Source: Clostridia bacterium
GTDB lineage: Bacteria > Bacillota > Clostridia > Peptostreptococcales > Anaerovoracaceae
Length of the DNA: 21,927 bases
Direction: 5' to 3'
Assembly (NCBI GenBank): GCA_902363595.1
Contig: CABJAP010000030.1
Coordinates: 1-21,927, forward strand
The first letter of the stretch is position 1, and each line of letters begins with the position of its first letter. Shown piece by piece: positions 8,235 through 15,648 of this stretch. Both the position numbers and the translations under genes were made by a program. Under the pieces are notes generated by a model that was not told the origin of the DNA, ran no database searches, and saw nothing but the letters and a program-made list of their open reading frames with translations.

Positions 8235-8282
8235 ATAATGAGAATGAAAAGTCTGTAATTCAGACTTTCCACTTCCCATTAT
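8235..8282 (-). promoter_or_regulatory. Long imperfect hairpin between tig and clpP
   Basis: On the minus strand the arms begin and end with ATAATG/CATTAT and AAAGTCTG/CAGACTTT, both perfect, separated by a short mismatched section, with the 5-base loop AATTA. No T-run follows, so it is not a standard terminator. It may be an RNase processing site or an mRNA stabiliser that separates tig from clpP expression. A weak promoter (TTGAAG, 17 bases, TAATGA) overlaps its upstream side. Confidence 0.5.
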
Positions 8283-8317
8283 CATTATTCACTGTTTTTT
8301 TATGCTTCAAACATATT

Positions 8318-9601
8318 TTATTTAATTACAGCCTGTTCGAACATAAAATCTACAGCTTTTCTGATTCGAATATCCTTTTCGATGAATCCCAGGTTCTGCA
8401 CGCCGAGCATTTCTCTGATCTTATCTGCGTCCAGTTTGTACTGGATTGCCATCAATTCGATCTCTTTATCCAGATCTTCTTCTGATGCCTGAATATCTTC
8501 CGCATCCGCAACAGCGCTTACCAGCATTCTGGTCTTAACCTTTTTGTATGCGTCATCCTTAAGCTCGCCTCTGAAATCCTGAGGGTCTTTGCCCAGATAT
8601 TCGAAATACTGCTCAAGGCCCATTCCCTGTCCGCGCAGCTGCTGGTCGAATTCGTGCATCATGTTGGTGATTTCGTCTTCTACCATTACCTGCGGGATAT
8701 CGATTTCGTTAGCTTCGTAAACCTTTTCCAGCACCGAGTTCTTCATCTGGCTTTCTGCGCGTGATGCAGCAGCCTTCTTTAAGTTTTCCTCAGTTTCCTG
8801 CTTTAATTCATCCAATGTATCGCATTCGCTGACATCTTTCGCAAAATCATCGTTGAGCTCAGGAAGTTCTTCTTCCTTGATTTCATGTACTTTGCACTTG
8901 AACACAGCCTCTTTGCCCGCCAGATCCTGAGAATGATATTCTTCCGGGAAGGTTACCTGGACGTCTTTTTCATCGCCCGGCAAAGCGCCGATCAGCTGCT
9001 CTTCAAATCCGGGGATAAAGGTGTTGGAGCCCAGCTTCAGCGGCTGGCGTTCAGCTGTGCCGCCTTCGAACTGCGTATCGCCTACCCATCCTTCGTAATC
9101 GATCAGAACCGTGTCTCCCTCTTTGGCCGGCCGTTCCACCAGCACCATGCGGGAGTTTCTCTTCTGCAGATTCTCCAGTTCTTTTTCCACGTCTTCGGCT
9201 GTTACTTCGTCGCTGATTCTTTCGATTTCAACGCCCTTGTAATCCTTCACTTCCACTTCCGGATATACGGGAACCGTGAGGGTTACGGTAAAGCCTTTTC
9301 CCTTTTCCATTCCGCCGAATTCAGCGTTGGGACGGTCGATGACATCCAGTTCCAGCTCGTCGAGCGCCTTTGGATAGTTTTCCGAGAACAGATCGTTTAC
9401 CGCGTCCTCGAAGAAGATGCCTTCTCCATAATGCATTTCAATGATGCTCCGCGGGGCTTTGCCCTTTCTGAACCCATCGATGGTAAACTTATGCTTGGAA
9501 GCCTTGTAAGCTTTGATCTGCGCCTGTTCGAATTCTTCTGGTGTAAATTCTATCGAGAATTTCACATCATTTTTTTCTTTTGAGATAAATGTTGCCTTCA
9601 T
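8318..9601 (-). CDS. tig: Trigger factor chaperone / prolyl isomerase
   Basis: Trigger factor binds the ribosome near the exit tunnel and shields nascent chains. The 427-residue product has the three family domains. The ribosome-binding N-terminal domain has its signature GFRKGKAP (43-50), the FKBP-type prolyl isomerase domain lies at about 155-245 (GDTVLIDYEGWVGD), and a helical C-terminal chaperone domain follows. The ATG at 9601 follows AGGAGG at 9 bases. A sigma-A promoter lies at 9643-9671, making tig the first gene of the quality-control cluster. Confidence 0.97.
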   Translation of the reverse strand: MKATFISKEKNDVKFSIEFTPEEFEQAQIKAYKASKHKFTIDGFRKGKAPRSIIEMHYGEGIFFEDAVNDLFSENYPKALDELELDVIDRPNAEFGGMEKGKGFTVTLTVPVYPEVEVKDYKGVEIERISDEVTAEDVEKELENLQKRNSRMVLVERPAKEGDTVLIDYEGWVGDTQFEGGTAERQPLKLGSNTFIPGFEEQLIGALPGDEKDVQVTFPEEYHSQDLAGKEAVFKCKVHEIKEEELPELNDDFAKDVSECDTLDELKQETEENLKKAAASRAESQMKNSVLEKVYEANEIDIPQVMVEDEITNMMHEFDQQLRGQGMGLEQYFEYLGKDPQDFRGELKDDAYKKVKTRMLVSAVADAEDIQASEEDLDKEIELMAIQYKLDADKIREMLGVQNLGFIEKDIRIRKAVDFMFEQAVIK

Positions 9602-9642
9602 TAATTTATATCCTCCTAAATAATCAACACATAGTGCATATT

Positions 9643-9671
9643 ATTATACCTCTTTTCCCCTGAAAAGTAAA
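9643..9671 (-). promoter_or_regulatory. Sigma-A promoter of tig and the downstream cluster
   Basis: On the minus strand, TTTACT (9671-9666), 17 bases, then a perfect TATAAT (9648-9643). The transcript would start near 9636, giving a leader of about 35 bases to the tig ATG. No HrcA (CIRCE) or CtsR-like site was seen nearby. Confidence 0.6.
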
Positions 9672-9679
9672 GGAAAATC

Positions 9680-9730
9680 AAAAAAGGAGCCGCTTATCGG
9701 CCAAAAACTAGCCCAAACCGTCCCTTTTTT
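9680..9730 (-). terminator. Long intrinsic terminator after the CYTH gene, possibly bidirectional
   Basis: On the minus strand AAAAAAGG (9730-9723) pairs with CCTTTTTT (9687-9680), with inner GC-rich pairing around a T-rich loop. The outer A/T tract works in either direction. It separates the CYTH gene from the tig promoter. Confidence 0.7.
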
Positions 9731-9756
9731 CGCTCTTTTATCGTAAAAACAGCTTC

Positions 9757-10371
9757 TTATCGCTGTCCCAGAAGGACTAACCCCCTGTAAAATTTACTTC
9801 GTTTTTCTGATACGACGCCATACTTTTCCTTCAACAGTTGTCCGATTTCAAGAAGCGGTTCCTGTTCACCGGAAAACAGTTCCACCTCGACCTCGCATAT
9901 AGGAGCCGATCCCATTTCAGTAGCGATCTTGCCGCCGTCGATTGAAACCTCCATGATCGTATCTTTTGTATCCAGCCGGAATCTGCGCCGTTCAATCTGC
10001 ATTTCCATGATCGGACGCAGCGGCTTGCCGCTGATAATCTGAATCAGATCCTTACCAATATCGCTTTCTTCAAACGTAACCGGATTGGGGTGGTTATTGG
10101 TCACCGGGATATTGATCTCCTCCCTTGTGTGGAGCGCGCCTTCGTTTTTTCCGCCCCATTTGAGCGAAGCAACCAGCCGGTCTCCGTCACTGCGAACACG
10201 ATAAGCCATATCGTTTTTGCATAGATCAAAGTCGTCCGTATCAAAATAGGTCGCTTTCATAAACACGGTTTCCCTGGTCTGGGGTTCTTCTATCGCCTTT
10301 AATTCTTCGTCATCCCAGATCTGCTGCGCGATCTCTTTGCTGTTGATTGCATACTTTAACTCAATTTCCAT
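9757..10371 (-). CDS. CYTH domain (triphosphate tunnel) protein, probable inorganic triphosphatase
   Basis: CYTH proteins form a beta-barrel tunnel that binds triphosphates with divalent metal; bacterial members usually hydrolyse tripolyphosphate or related compounds. The 204-residue product starts with the diagnostic ExExK pattern (MEIELKYA). It continues with alternating charged strands: YRVRSDGDRLVASLKWGG, RREEI-like TREEINIP, MQIERRRFRL, MEVSIDGG and ICEVEVEL. The late EKRSKFYRG is the usual C-terminal basic element. It is CYTH only, with no CHAD domain. The exact substrate cannot be read from sequence. The ATG at 10371 follows AAGGGA. The gene has its own promoter (10438-10466) and terminator, so it is monocistronic. 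Confidence 0.88.
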   Translation of the reverse strand: MEIELKYAINSKEIAQQIWDDEELKAIEEPQTRETVFMKATYFDTDDFDLCKNDMAYRVRSDGDRLVASLKWGGKNEGALHTREEINIPVTNNHPNPVTFEESDIGKDLIQIISGKPLRPIMEMQIERRRFRLDTKDTIMEVSIDGGKIATEMGSAPICEVEVELFSGEQEPLLEIGQLLKEKYGVVSEKRSKFYRGLVLLGQR

Positions 10372-10437
10372 AAAGATTCCCTTTTTTTCAACTGTTCAAC
10401 TATTCTTCTGTGTAACCTAAAAGCAAGTACGGATAGC

Positions 10438-10466
10438 ATGATATCATCTTATGCGTGTAAATTCAA
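10438..10466 (-). promoter_or_regulatory. Sigma-A promoter of the CYTH gene
   Basis: On the minus strand, TTGAAT (10466-10461), exactly 17 bases, TATCAT (10443-10438). The transcript would start near 10431, leaving a leader of about 60 bases. Confidence 0.55.
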
Positions 10467-10504
10467 GTGAAATTTATCCACACAAACATATATTTCCATT
10501 TTTC

Positions 10505-12097
10505 TTAATAGTCTAACGCTGAACAATAAACGCAGCATCGACCTCCCCCTTGTTCTTTTGCCCTATAGAGGGCCATATCGCTCCAACGTAGCACGGTATC
10601 GATATCCGCCTGAGGATCGCGGCTCTGTGCGATTCCGATGCTGGCAGACAACTGTTCTAAAGCCCCGCATTCTGAAAACGCCTCCTCCATCTTGTATAGA
10701 AGGCCCTGCGCCCGCTCCTGCAAAATGGCTAATTCGCAGCAGCCAAGAATGGTGATCAGGAATTCGTCCCCGCCAAGACGGGTGACAAAAGCGTCAGGAA
10801 AACAAGCTTCCATCGTTCGGGCCGCTAGAATGAGCGCTTCGTCTCCAGCCTTATGTCCCCAAGTGTCGTTCACCTGTTTAAAGCCATCCATGTCCATATA
10901 GATCATACTGATCTTTCTGTCTTTTCGATTCTCTGCCATATATTCATAGAAATAACGTCTGTTATACAGTCCCGTCAAAAAATCCGTATGGGAGTTGTGA
11001 AGAATCTGCTGTTCCAAAGCCCGTTCCACTGTCACTTCTCTGCAGATACAGATTTCACCCACCAGATCAGAAAAGATATCATAAATCGGTTCCTTATGAA
11101 ATTCCAGTATATGTTCCTGCCCGTCTGTTTGAATTGCAATTTCCATACAGCCGTCCGTTTGCCTGTCTGTGAACTTATAATTAAGCTTTTCCAGCCACGA
11201 ATCATAGTCCAGGCCTGCCATCTCTTCTGCCGATACGCCAAAATACTCGGAGAACTTACGATTAATATTGAGAATAATACCATCGCTGTTTTTCACAAGA
11301 ATGGCAAAGGGCATGCTCTGAAGCACGATTTCCAGTTCAGTTCCCATATTTTGCAGATCGGTCACATCATGGGCGATTCCCACGGTCCCCAGCACCTGCC
11401 CGTCCTGGCCAAAAATCGGGGACTTATAAGTTTTGAACTGGCGCAGCCCATTCTTGCTTTTTACCCGCTCGTCGAAGAGGCAGGTTTCTTTCCTCCGCAG
11501 CACCTCTTCTTCTGTCTCCAGACAAACGTATTCTCCTTTTGCATACTCTTCCGGCTCCAGGTCCCATATGTAGTAGTGGCCCCTGCCCTGTATATCTTCT
11601 TTTGTCTTGCCCACTGCTTCACAAAAAGCTTGATTGACCTTCAGATGAGCTCCGCGGATATCCTTGAACCAGATCAGGTCAGGAATACTGTCCATAGCAG
11701 TATCTAGGTAATTCTGCGTGATCCACAGGTCCTTTTCCAATTTAATCTTATTCAGCAGATGTTCCAATCGAGCTGTTATGAAATCCCATTGGCAGGGCTT
11801 AATCCACAGATCTTCATATTGCTGTCCCAGCTTTTTCTGAAGATTCGCCAGCTCCTCTCCGTTTCCGTACAGGATTACTTTGGCATCTTCTTTGAGACCT
11901 TTTTTTATTTCATCCTCTTGAATGCCTGTTATGCCATCCAAAATTAAAAGATCGTATTGCTTTAGACTCTCCGGGGTAAGCTTTGAAAACGTGCGCACGG
12001 TAATGGTGAATCGTTGAGGAACTGCGGCCTTTTTTACCGCAGATTCAAGAAAGGATTCTTGGCTTACAATGTGAATATTAAGATTGCTGTAATACAT
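10505..12097 (-). CDS. Receiver-like/PAS/PAS/GGDEF diguanylate cyclase
   Basis: This is a predicted cytosolic enzyme making cyclic di-GMP from two GTP. The 530-residue product has no membrane segment. Residues 1-115 look like a receiver domain: LLILDG with D54 in the phosphoacceptor position and IKP (K100) at the last strand. The acidic pair expected after the first strand is missing (IHIVSQE), so it is a degenerate receiver. PAS domain 1 is at about 127-255 and PAS domain 2 at about 256-362. The GGDEF domain (about 366-530) has an intact active site, RLGGDEF (440-446), and MDMDGFKQVND (401-411) for metal and GTP. The inhibitory RxxD site just upstream is absent (CFPD). The ATG at 12097 follows GAGGAG. 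The input signal is unknown. Confidence 0.92.
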   Translation of the reverse strand: MYYSNLNIHIVSQESFLESAVKKAAVPQRFTITVRTFSKLTPESLKQYDLLILDGITGIQEDEIKKGLKEDAKVILYGNGEELANLQKKLGQQYEDLWIKPCQWDFITARLEHLLNKIKLEKDLWITQNYLDTAMDSIPDLIWFKDIRGAHLKVNQAFCEAVGKTKEDIQGRGHYYIWDLEPEEYAKGEYVCLETEEEVLRRKETCLFDERVKSKNGLRQFKTYKSPIFGQDGQVLGTVGIAHDVTDLQNMGTELEIVLQSMPFAILVKNSDGIILNINRKFSEYFGVSAEEMAGLDYDSWLEKLNYKFTDRQTDGCMEIAIQTDGQEHILEFHKEPIYDIFSDLVGEICICREVTVERALEQQILHNSHTDFLTGLYNRRYFYEYMAENRKDRKISMIYMDMDGFKQVNDTWGHKAGDEALILAARTMEACFPDAFVTRLGGDEFLITILGCCELAILQERAQGLLYKMEEAFSECGALEQLSASIGIAQSRDPQADIDTVLRWSDMALYRAKEQGGGRCCVYCSALDY

Positions 12098-12154
12098 ATG
12101 ATTATCTCCTCTTGCGTCGCTTTCCTTTCGAGCACCCGATACTCCTTAACAATT

Positions 12155-12163
12155 ATTATAGCA
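12155..12163 (-). promoter_or_regulatory. Extended -10 promoter of the diguanylate cyclase gene
   Basis: On the minus strand TGC-TATAAT (12163-12155) is a perfect extended -10. No good -35 lies at the right distance, which is acceptable for extended -10 promoters. The transcript would start near 12148. Confidence 0.5.
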
Positions 12164-12208
12164 CAGCTTTGTCCCTTTTTGATAGAGCCAATATTCAAAA
12201 TGGAAGAA

Positions 12209-12248
12209 GGGGCATATCCCATTAGAACTTCGCTAATGGGACTGCCCC
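12209..12248 (-). terminator. Intrinsic terminator after arcC
   Basis: On the minus strand GGGGCA (12248-12243) pairs with TGCCCC (12214-12209), and inside it CCCATTAG pairs with CTAATGGG around a 7-base loop. The downstream tract is only moderately T-rich. It closes the arginine deiminase genes. Confidence 0.75.
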
Positions 12249-12279
12249 TCATTTACAAACGATTAAATTTCTAAATCCA

Positions 12280-13224
12280 TCAGTTAAAGGTCAGTACGGT
12301 TCCAGTCTTGCCTTCCAGAGCTTCCACCGCTTTATCCAATGAAGTGATGATTGCTTTCTTCTGGGGGAAAGCTCTCACAAACTTCATCGCAGCCTCGACC
12401 TTAGGCAGCATACTTCCAGCGGCAAAATGGCCTTCTTCCATATACTGAGCCGCTTCTGCCAGAGAAATGTTCTCTAGATCCTGCTGGTTGGGCTTGTTGA
12501 AGTTGATGGCTACCTTCTCCACTTCTGTCAAAATCATCAGCACATCGGCGTTCACTTGTTCTGCCAGAAGTTCTGCAGCAAAGTCTTTGTCGATGACAGC
12601 CGCCGTTCCTTCCAGCGTACCGTCCGGCCGTTCAACCACCGGAATACCGCCGCCGCCGCAGGTAATTACGATCGCATGATCCCACAGCTGTTTCACCGCA
12701 TCAATTTCAACGATCTTTCTCGGCAGCGGAGAAGCCACCACTCTTCTGTAGCCTCTGCCTGCATCCTCTTTCATTGTATAGCCCTTTTCAGCCTCCAGCA
12801 CCTTGGCTTCTGCCTCTGAGTAGAAAGGGCCGATGGGCTTTGTCGGGTTCTTAAAAGCCGGATCGTTTTCTTCTACGATCATCTGGGTTGCCACTGTTAC
12901 CACCGGAATGTTGCGGTTGGTTTTATTGAGGGCATATTTCAGGCACTGTTGGATGTGGTAACCGATATATCCCTGGGACATGGCGCCGCAAACGTCGAAA
13001 GGCATGGCAGGTGTTACATCTTTTGCCGCTTCTGAGGCCATGACGATTCTTCCCACCTGCGGTCCGTTTCCATGGACAACGGCGATTTCATAACCTTGTT
13101 CGCTGATCTGGGCAATGTGTTCACAGGTTCTGCGTACAACTGCCAGCTGCGCCTCAGCGGTCGCTTCTCCCTTTCCCGATTGCAGGGCGTTACCGCCCAG
13201 GGCAATTACAAGCTTTTCTTTCAT
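12280..13224 (-). CDS. arcC: Carbamate kinase
   Basis: Carbamate kinase makes ATP from carbamoyl phosphate and ADP, the energy-yielding last step of the arginine deiminase pathway. The 314-residue product has the amino-acid-kinase fold: VIALGGNALQ at the N-terminus, VVHGNGPQVG, and PFDVCGAMSQGYIGY, typical of the family. ITCGGGGIPV and VIDKDFAAELLAEQ mark the ATP and carbamate sites. The ATG at 13224 is preceded by AGGGAG. It follows arcA after 37 bases with no terminator between, and a strong hairpin follows it. The gene order thus favours an operon with the two upstream pathway genes. Confidence 0.97.
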   Translation of the reverse strand: MKEKLVIALGGNALQSGKGEATAEAQLAVVRRTCEHIAQISEQGYEIAVVHGNGPQVGRIVMASEAAKDVTPAMPFDVCGAMSQGYIGYHIQQCLKYALNKTNRNIPVVTVATQMIVEENDPAFKNPTKPIGPFYSEAEAKVLEAEKGYTMKEDAGRGYRRVVASPLPRKIVEIDAVKQLWDHAIVITCGGGGIPVVERPDGTLEGTAAVIDKDFAAELLAEQVNADVLMILTEVEKVAINFNKPNQQDLENISLAEAAQYMEEGHFAAGSMLPKVEAAMKFVRAFPQKKAIITSLDKAVEALEGKTGTVLTFN

Positions 13225-13261
13225 TCTATCTTCTCCCTAAAATCAATTATACACGATATGC

Positions 13262-14482
13262 TTACAGATCGTCTCTGTTCACCGGGCAGCTCATACATCT
13301 CGGGCCGCCTCTGCCTCTTGAAAGCTCGGAGCTGGGCATGGTGATCACGGTAATACCCTTCTTCTCCAGAAGTTCATTGGTGACATAGTTTCTTTCATAA
13401 GTGATAACCTTTCCAGGCGCGATGGCCAGCGTGTTGGAACCGTCGTTCCACTGCTCTCTCTGGGCAGCCATCGCATCATCGCCGCCGCAGCGGATCAGTT
13501 CCACGGCCGGCAGCTTGAGTTCTGAACTCAAAATCTCTTCCAGCTGTCCCTGGATGCTTTCAAAGTGAGCTTTTCCATCTGCAGTGAGGGTAATCTCATA
13601 AATCTGCAGAGGGCCTTCGATTTCCGGATGAATGGTAAATTTGTCGTAATCGACCATCGTAAATACCGTATCCAGGTGCATGAAGGCTCTGCTCTTTGGA
13701 ATATCAAACACCAGAATCTTTTTAAAGGCAGATTCTTTGAGAATGTTTTCCGCAAACCGTTCAATACCGCCGGCAGTTGTTCTCTGGCTCAGGCCGATGG
13801 CACAGATGTCTTTGGACAGAACCAGAACGTCTCCTCCTTCAATGGAGTATTCCTGGTTGTAGTCGTACCATAGATGGGTACCTTCCGGAGCAAATTCTTC
13901 ATTATAAAGGTACATATAGCGCAGCAGCAGAGCTTCTCTTCTCCTAGCCATAGTGCTCATATGATGCACGTTCAGTCCGTTTCCTACGCAGGCTCCCGGG
14001 TCCCTTGTAAAATACAAGTTGGGCATGGGATCGGTGTAGTAAGGGTAGCCGGAAGCAATGTAGCTTGCCAGCGAGCCCTTGTTCTTTACTTCTACTTCGC
14101 TCTTTTTAATTCCTGCGATCGCCGTTTCTACCAGCTGCTTGGAAGGCATCCCCAGCAGATATTCTCTTACGGTTTCCTGCGCCTCCTGCGAATAGATGCC
14201 GCTGTCGGCAACAAAATCATCAACGAAGTTTTTGCGGATCTCATCCGTCTTGAGCGCTTTTGCCGTCTCATCCACATAGTAGATGACTTCAACGCCGTTT
14301 TCGCGAAGGAGTTCGGCAAAGCGGTCGTGTTCCTGCTGAGCGATCTTCAAATAAGGAATATCGTCAAACAGCAGCCGCTCAAAATTGTCGGGTACCAGGC
14401 CTTCGATTTCTCCGCCCAGTCTGTGAAGCAATACTTTGTTTAGTTTACCTATTTCAGAGTAATTGTTAATTCCGGGTTTCAT
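13262..14482 (-). CDS. arcA: Arginine deiminase
   Basis: Arginine deiminase hydrolyses arginine to citrulline and ammonia, the first step of the pathway. The 406-residue product has the amidinotransferase-fold motifs: FDDIPYL near 39-45, YFTRDP, SIEGGDVLVL, the catalytic histidine segment MHLDTVFTMVD, and the nucleophile Cys396 in GRGGPRCMSCP. The length is normal. The ATG at 14482 follows GAGGAGGG at 7-8 bases. It lies 32 bases downstream of the carbamoyltransferase gene. In many bacteria arcA comes first in the operon; here it is second. Confidence 0.97.
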   Translation of the reverse strand: MKPGINNYSEIGKLNKVLLHRLGGEIEGLVPDNFERLLFDDIPYLKIAQQEHDRFAELLRENGVEVIYYVDETAKALKTDEIRKNFVDDFVADSGIYSQEAQETVREYLLGMPSKQLVETAIAGIKKSEVEVKNKGSLASYIASGYPYYTDPMPNLYFTRDPGACVGNGLNVHHMSTMARRREALLLRYMYLYNEEFAPEGTHLWYDYNQEYSIEGGDVLVLSKDICAIGLSQRTTAGGIERFAENILKESAFKKILVFDIPKSRAFMHLDTVFTMVDYDKFTIHPEIEGPLQIYEITLTADGKAHFESIQGQLEEILSSELKLPAVELIRCGGDDAMAAQREQWNDGSNTLAIAPGKVITYERNYVTNELLEKKGITVITMPSSELSRGRGGPRCMSCPVNRDDL

Positions 14483-14514
14483 AAATACCCTCCTCTCATT
14501 TTCCTCTTACTAGT

Positions 14515-15510
14515 CTAACCAATTGTCGCTACAATAACAGCTTTTATTGTATGCATTCTGTTTTCTGCTTCATCAAATACCTTGGAGTGCTTGCTTCTGA
14601 ATACTTCATCTGTAACTTCGCGGATATCGTATCCGGCCTCTTTCTGTGTCTTGGCCATTGTGGTTTCAAAATCATGGAAGGACGGCAGGCAGTGGAGGAA
14701 TACCACATCAGAATTTTCGGTGGCTTTTACCATGTCCATATCGATTCTGTAAGGTGTAAGCAGTTTTACTCGTTCTGGAATCTCTGCCTCTTCACCCATG
14801 GAAGCCCATACATCTGCGTAAAGCACATCTGCGCCCTTTAAGCTCGCTGGATCGCTGGAAATTTCGATGGTAGCGCCTGTCTCCTTAGCCACTTCCTGAA
14901 CCTTAGCGATGATCTGCTGATCCAACTCTGCTTTCAGTTCTTCCGGACCATAGGCCACATAATGCATACCCATCTTGGCACATCCGTACATCCATGCATA
15001 GCTCATGTTGTTTCTGATATCGCCGCTGAATACGACTTTTACACGGTTCAACGGTTTTGCAACATGTTCTTCAATGGTCATCATGTCAGCCAGAATTTGA
15101 GTTGGATGATCCACGTCGGTCAGACCGTTCCACACCGGTACGCCCGCATGTTTTGCCAGGTTTTCTACTACTTCCTGTTTGTAGCCTCTGTATTCGATTC
15201 CATCGTAGAATCTTCCCAAAACTTTTGCCGTATCTTCCAGGGATTCTTTCTTTCCCATCTGGGAGCTTCCGGAATCGAGGAAGGTCACGCCTGCGCCTTC
15301 ATCCATGCAGGCAACTTCGAATGCGCATCTGGTTCTTGTTGAAGTTTTTTCAAACAGCAGAACAACGTTCTTGCCTTTCAGTACCTCATTGTGGATACCG
15401 GCTCTCTTCTTCGCTTTCAGATCGTGAGCCAAATCCAGCATATAACGGATTTCTTCTGGAGTGAAATCCATCAGTGTTAAGAAACTTCTTCCTTTTAAAT
15501 TTACTGCCAT
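14515..15510 (-). CDS. arcB: Ornithine carbamoyltransferase (catabolic by context)
   Basis: This enzyme interconverts citrulline plus phosphate with ornithine plus carbamoyl phosphate. The 331-residue product has the carbamoyl-phosphate motif STRTR (57-61), the VDHPTQ motif, and [10 protein letters not shown] with the ornithine-site cysteine. The sequence alone does not separate the anabolic ArgF from the catabolic ArcB. The catabolic role is inferred from the arcA and arcC genes directly downstream and from the lack of other arg genes. The start is the ATG at 15510 with AAGGAG 9 bases ahead. An in-frame ATG at 15534 lies upstream of that site. The upstream gap holds the direct repeats at 15609-15645. 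Confidence 0.96.
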   Translation of the reverse strand: MAVNLKGRSFLTLMDFTPEEIRYMLDLAHDLKAKKRAGIHNEVLKGKNVVLLFEKTSTRTRCAFEVACMDEGAGVTFLDSGSSQMGKKESLEDTAKVLGRFYDGIEYRGYKQEVVENLAKHAGVPVWNGLTDVDHPTQILADMMTIEEHVAKPLNRVKVVFSGDIRNNMSYAWMYGCAKMGMHYVAYGPEELKAELDQQIIAKVQEVAKETGATIEISSDPASLKGADVLYADVWASMGEEAEIPERVKLLTPYRIDMDMVKATENSDVVFLHCLPSFHDFETTMAKTQKEAGYDIREVTDEVFRSKHSKVFDEAENRMHTIKAVIVATIG

Positions 15511-15608
15511 TTGTCTATTCTCCTTTTCATTCATTTAATTATTTGCATTTACGAAATTATTTTGCCTATCTTTAACAAAATAATACTATATTTATCCTCA
15601 AACAAAAA

Positions 15609-15645
15609 GTACCAGCACTTTTGTTTGTGAGTGTGCCAGCACTTT
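15609..15645. promoter_or_regulatory. Pair of 13-base direct repeats upstream of arcB, candidate operator
   Basis: GTACCAGCACTTT (15609-15621) and GTGCCAGCACTTT (15633-15645) differ at one base and start 24 bases apart, a little over two helical turns. They lie between the MocR-type regulator gene and arcB, about 100 bases before the arcB ATG. GabR of this regulator family is known to bind direct repeats. No convincing -35 box follows, as expected if the promoter needs an activator. Binding itself is an inference. Confidence 0.45.
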
Positions 15646-15648
15646 GAT

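Noticed and set aside
8207..8272. A longer ClpP start at 8272.
   Set aside because: The extra residues would be encoded by the hairpin and are not ClpP-like; the ATG at 8206 has a ribosome binding site and gives the usual length.
10853..11707. A 284-codon plus-strand open frame opposite the diguanylate cyclase gene.
   Set aside because: It lies antisense to well-defined PAS and GGDEF domains, has no ribosome binding site, and its translation shows no domain.
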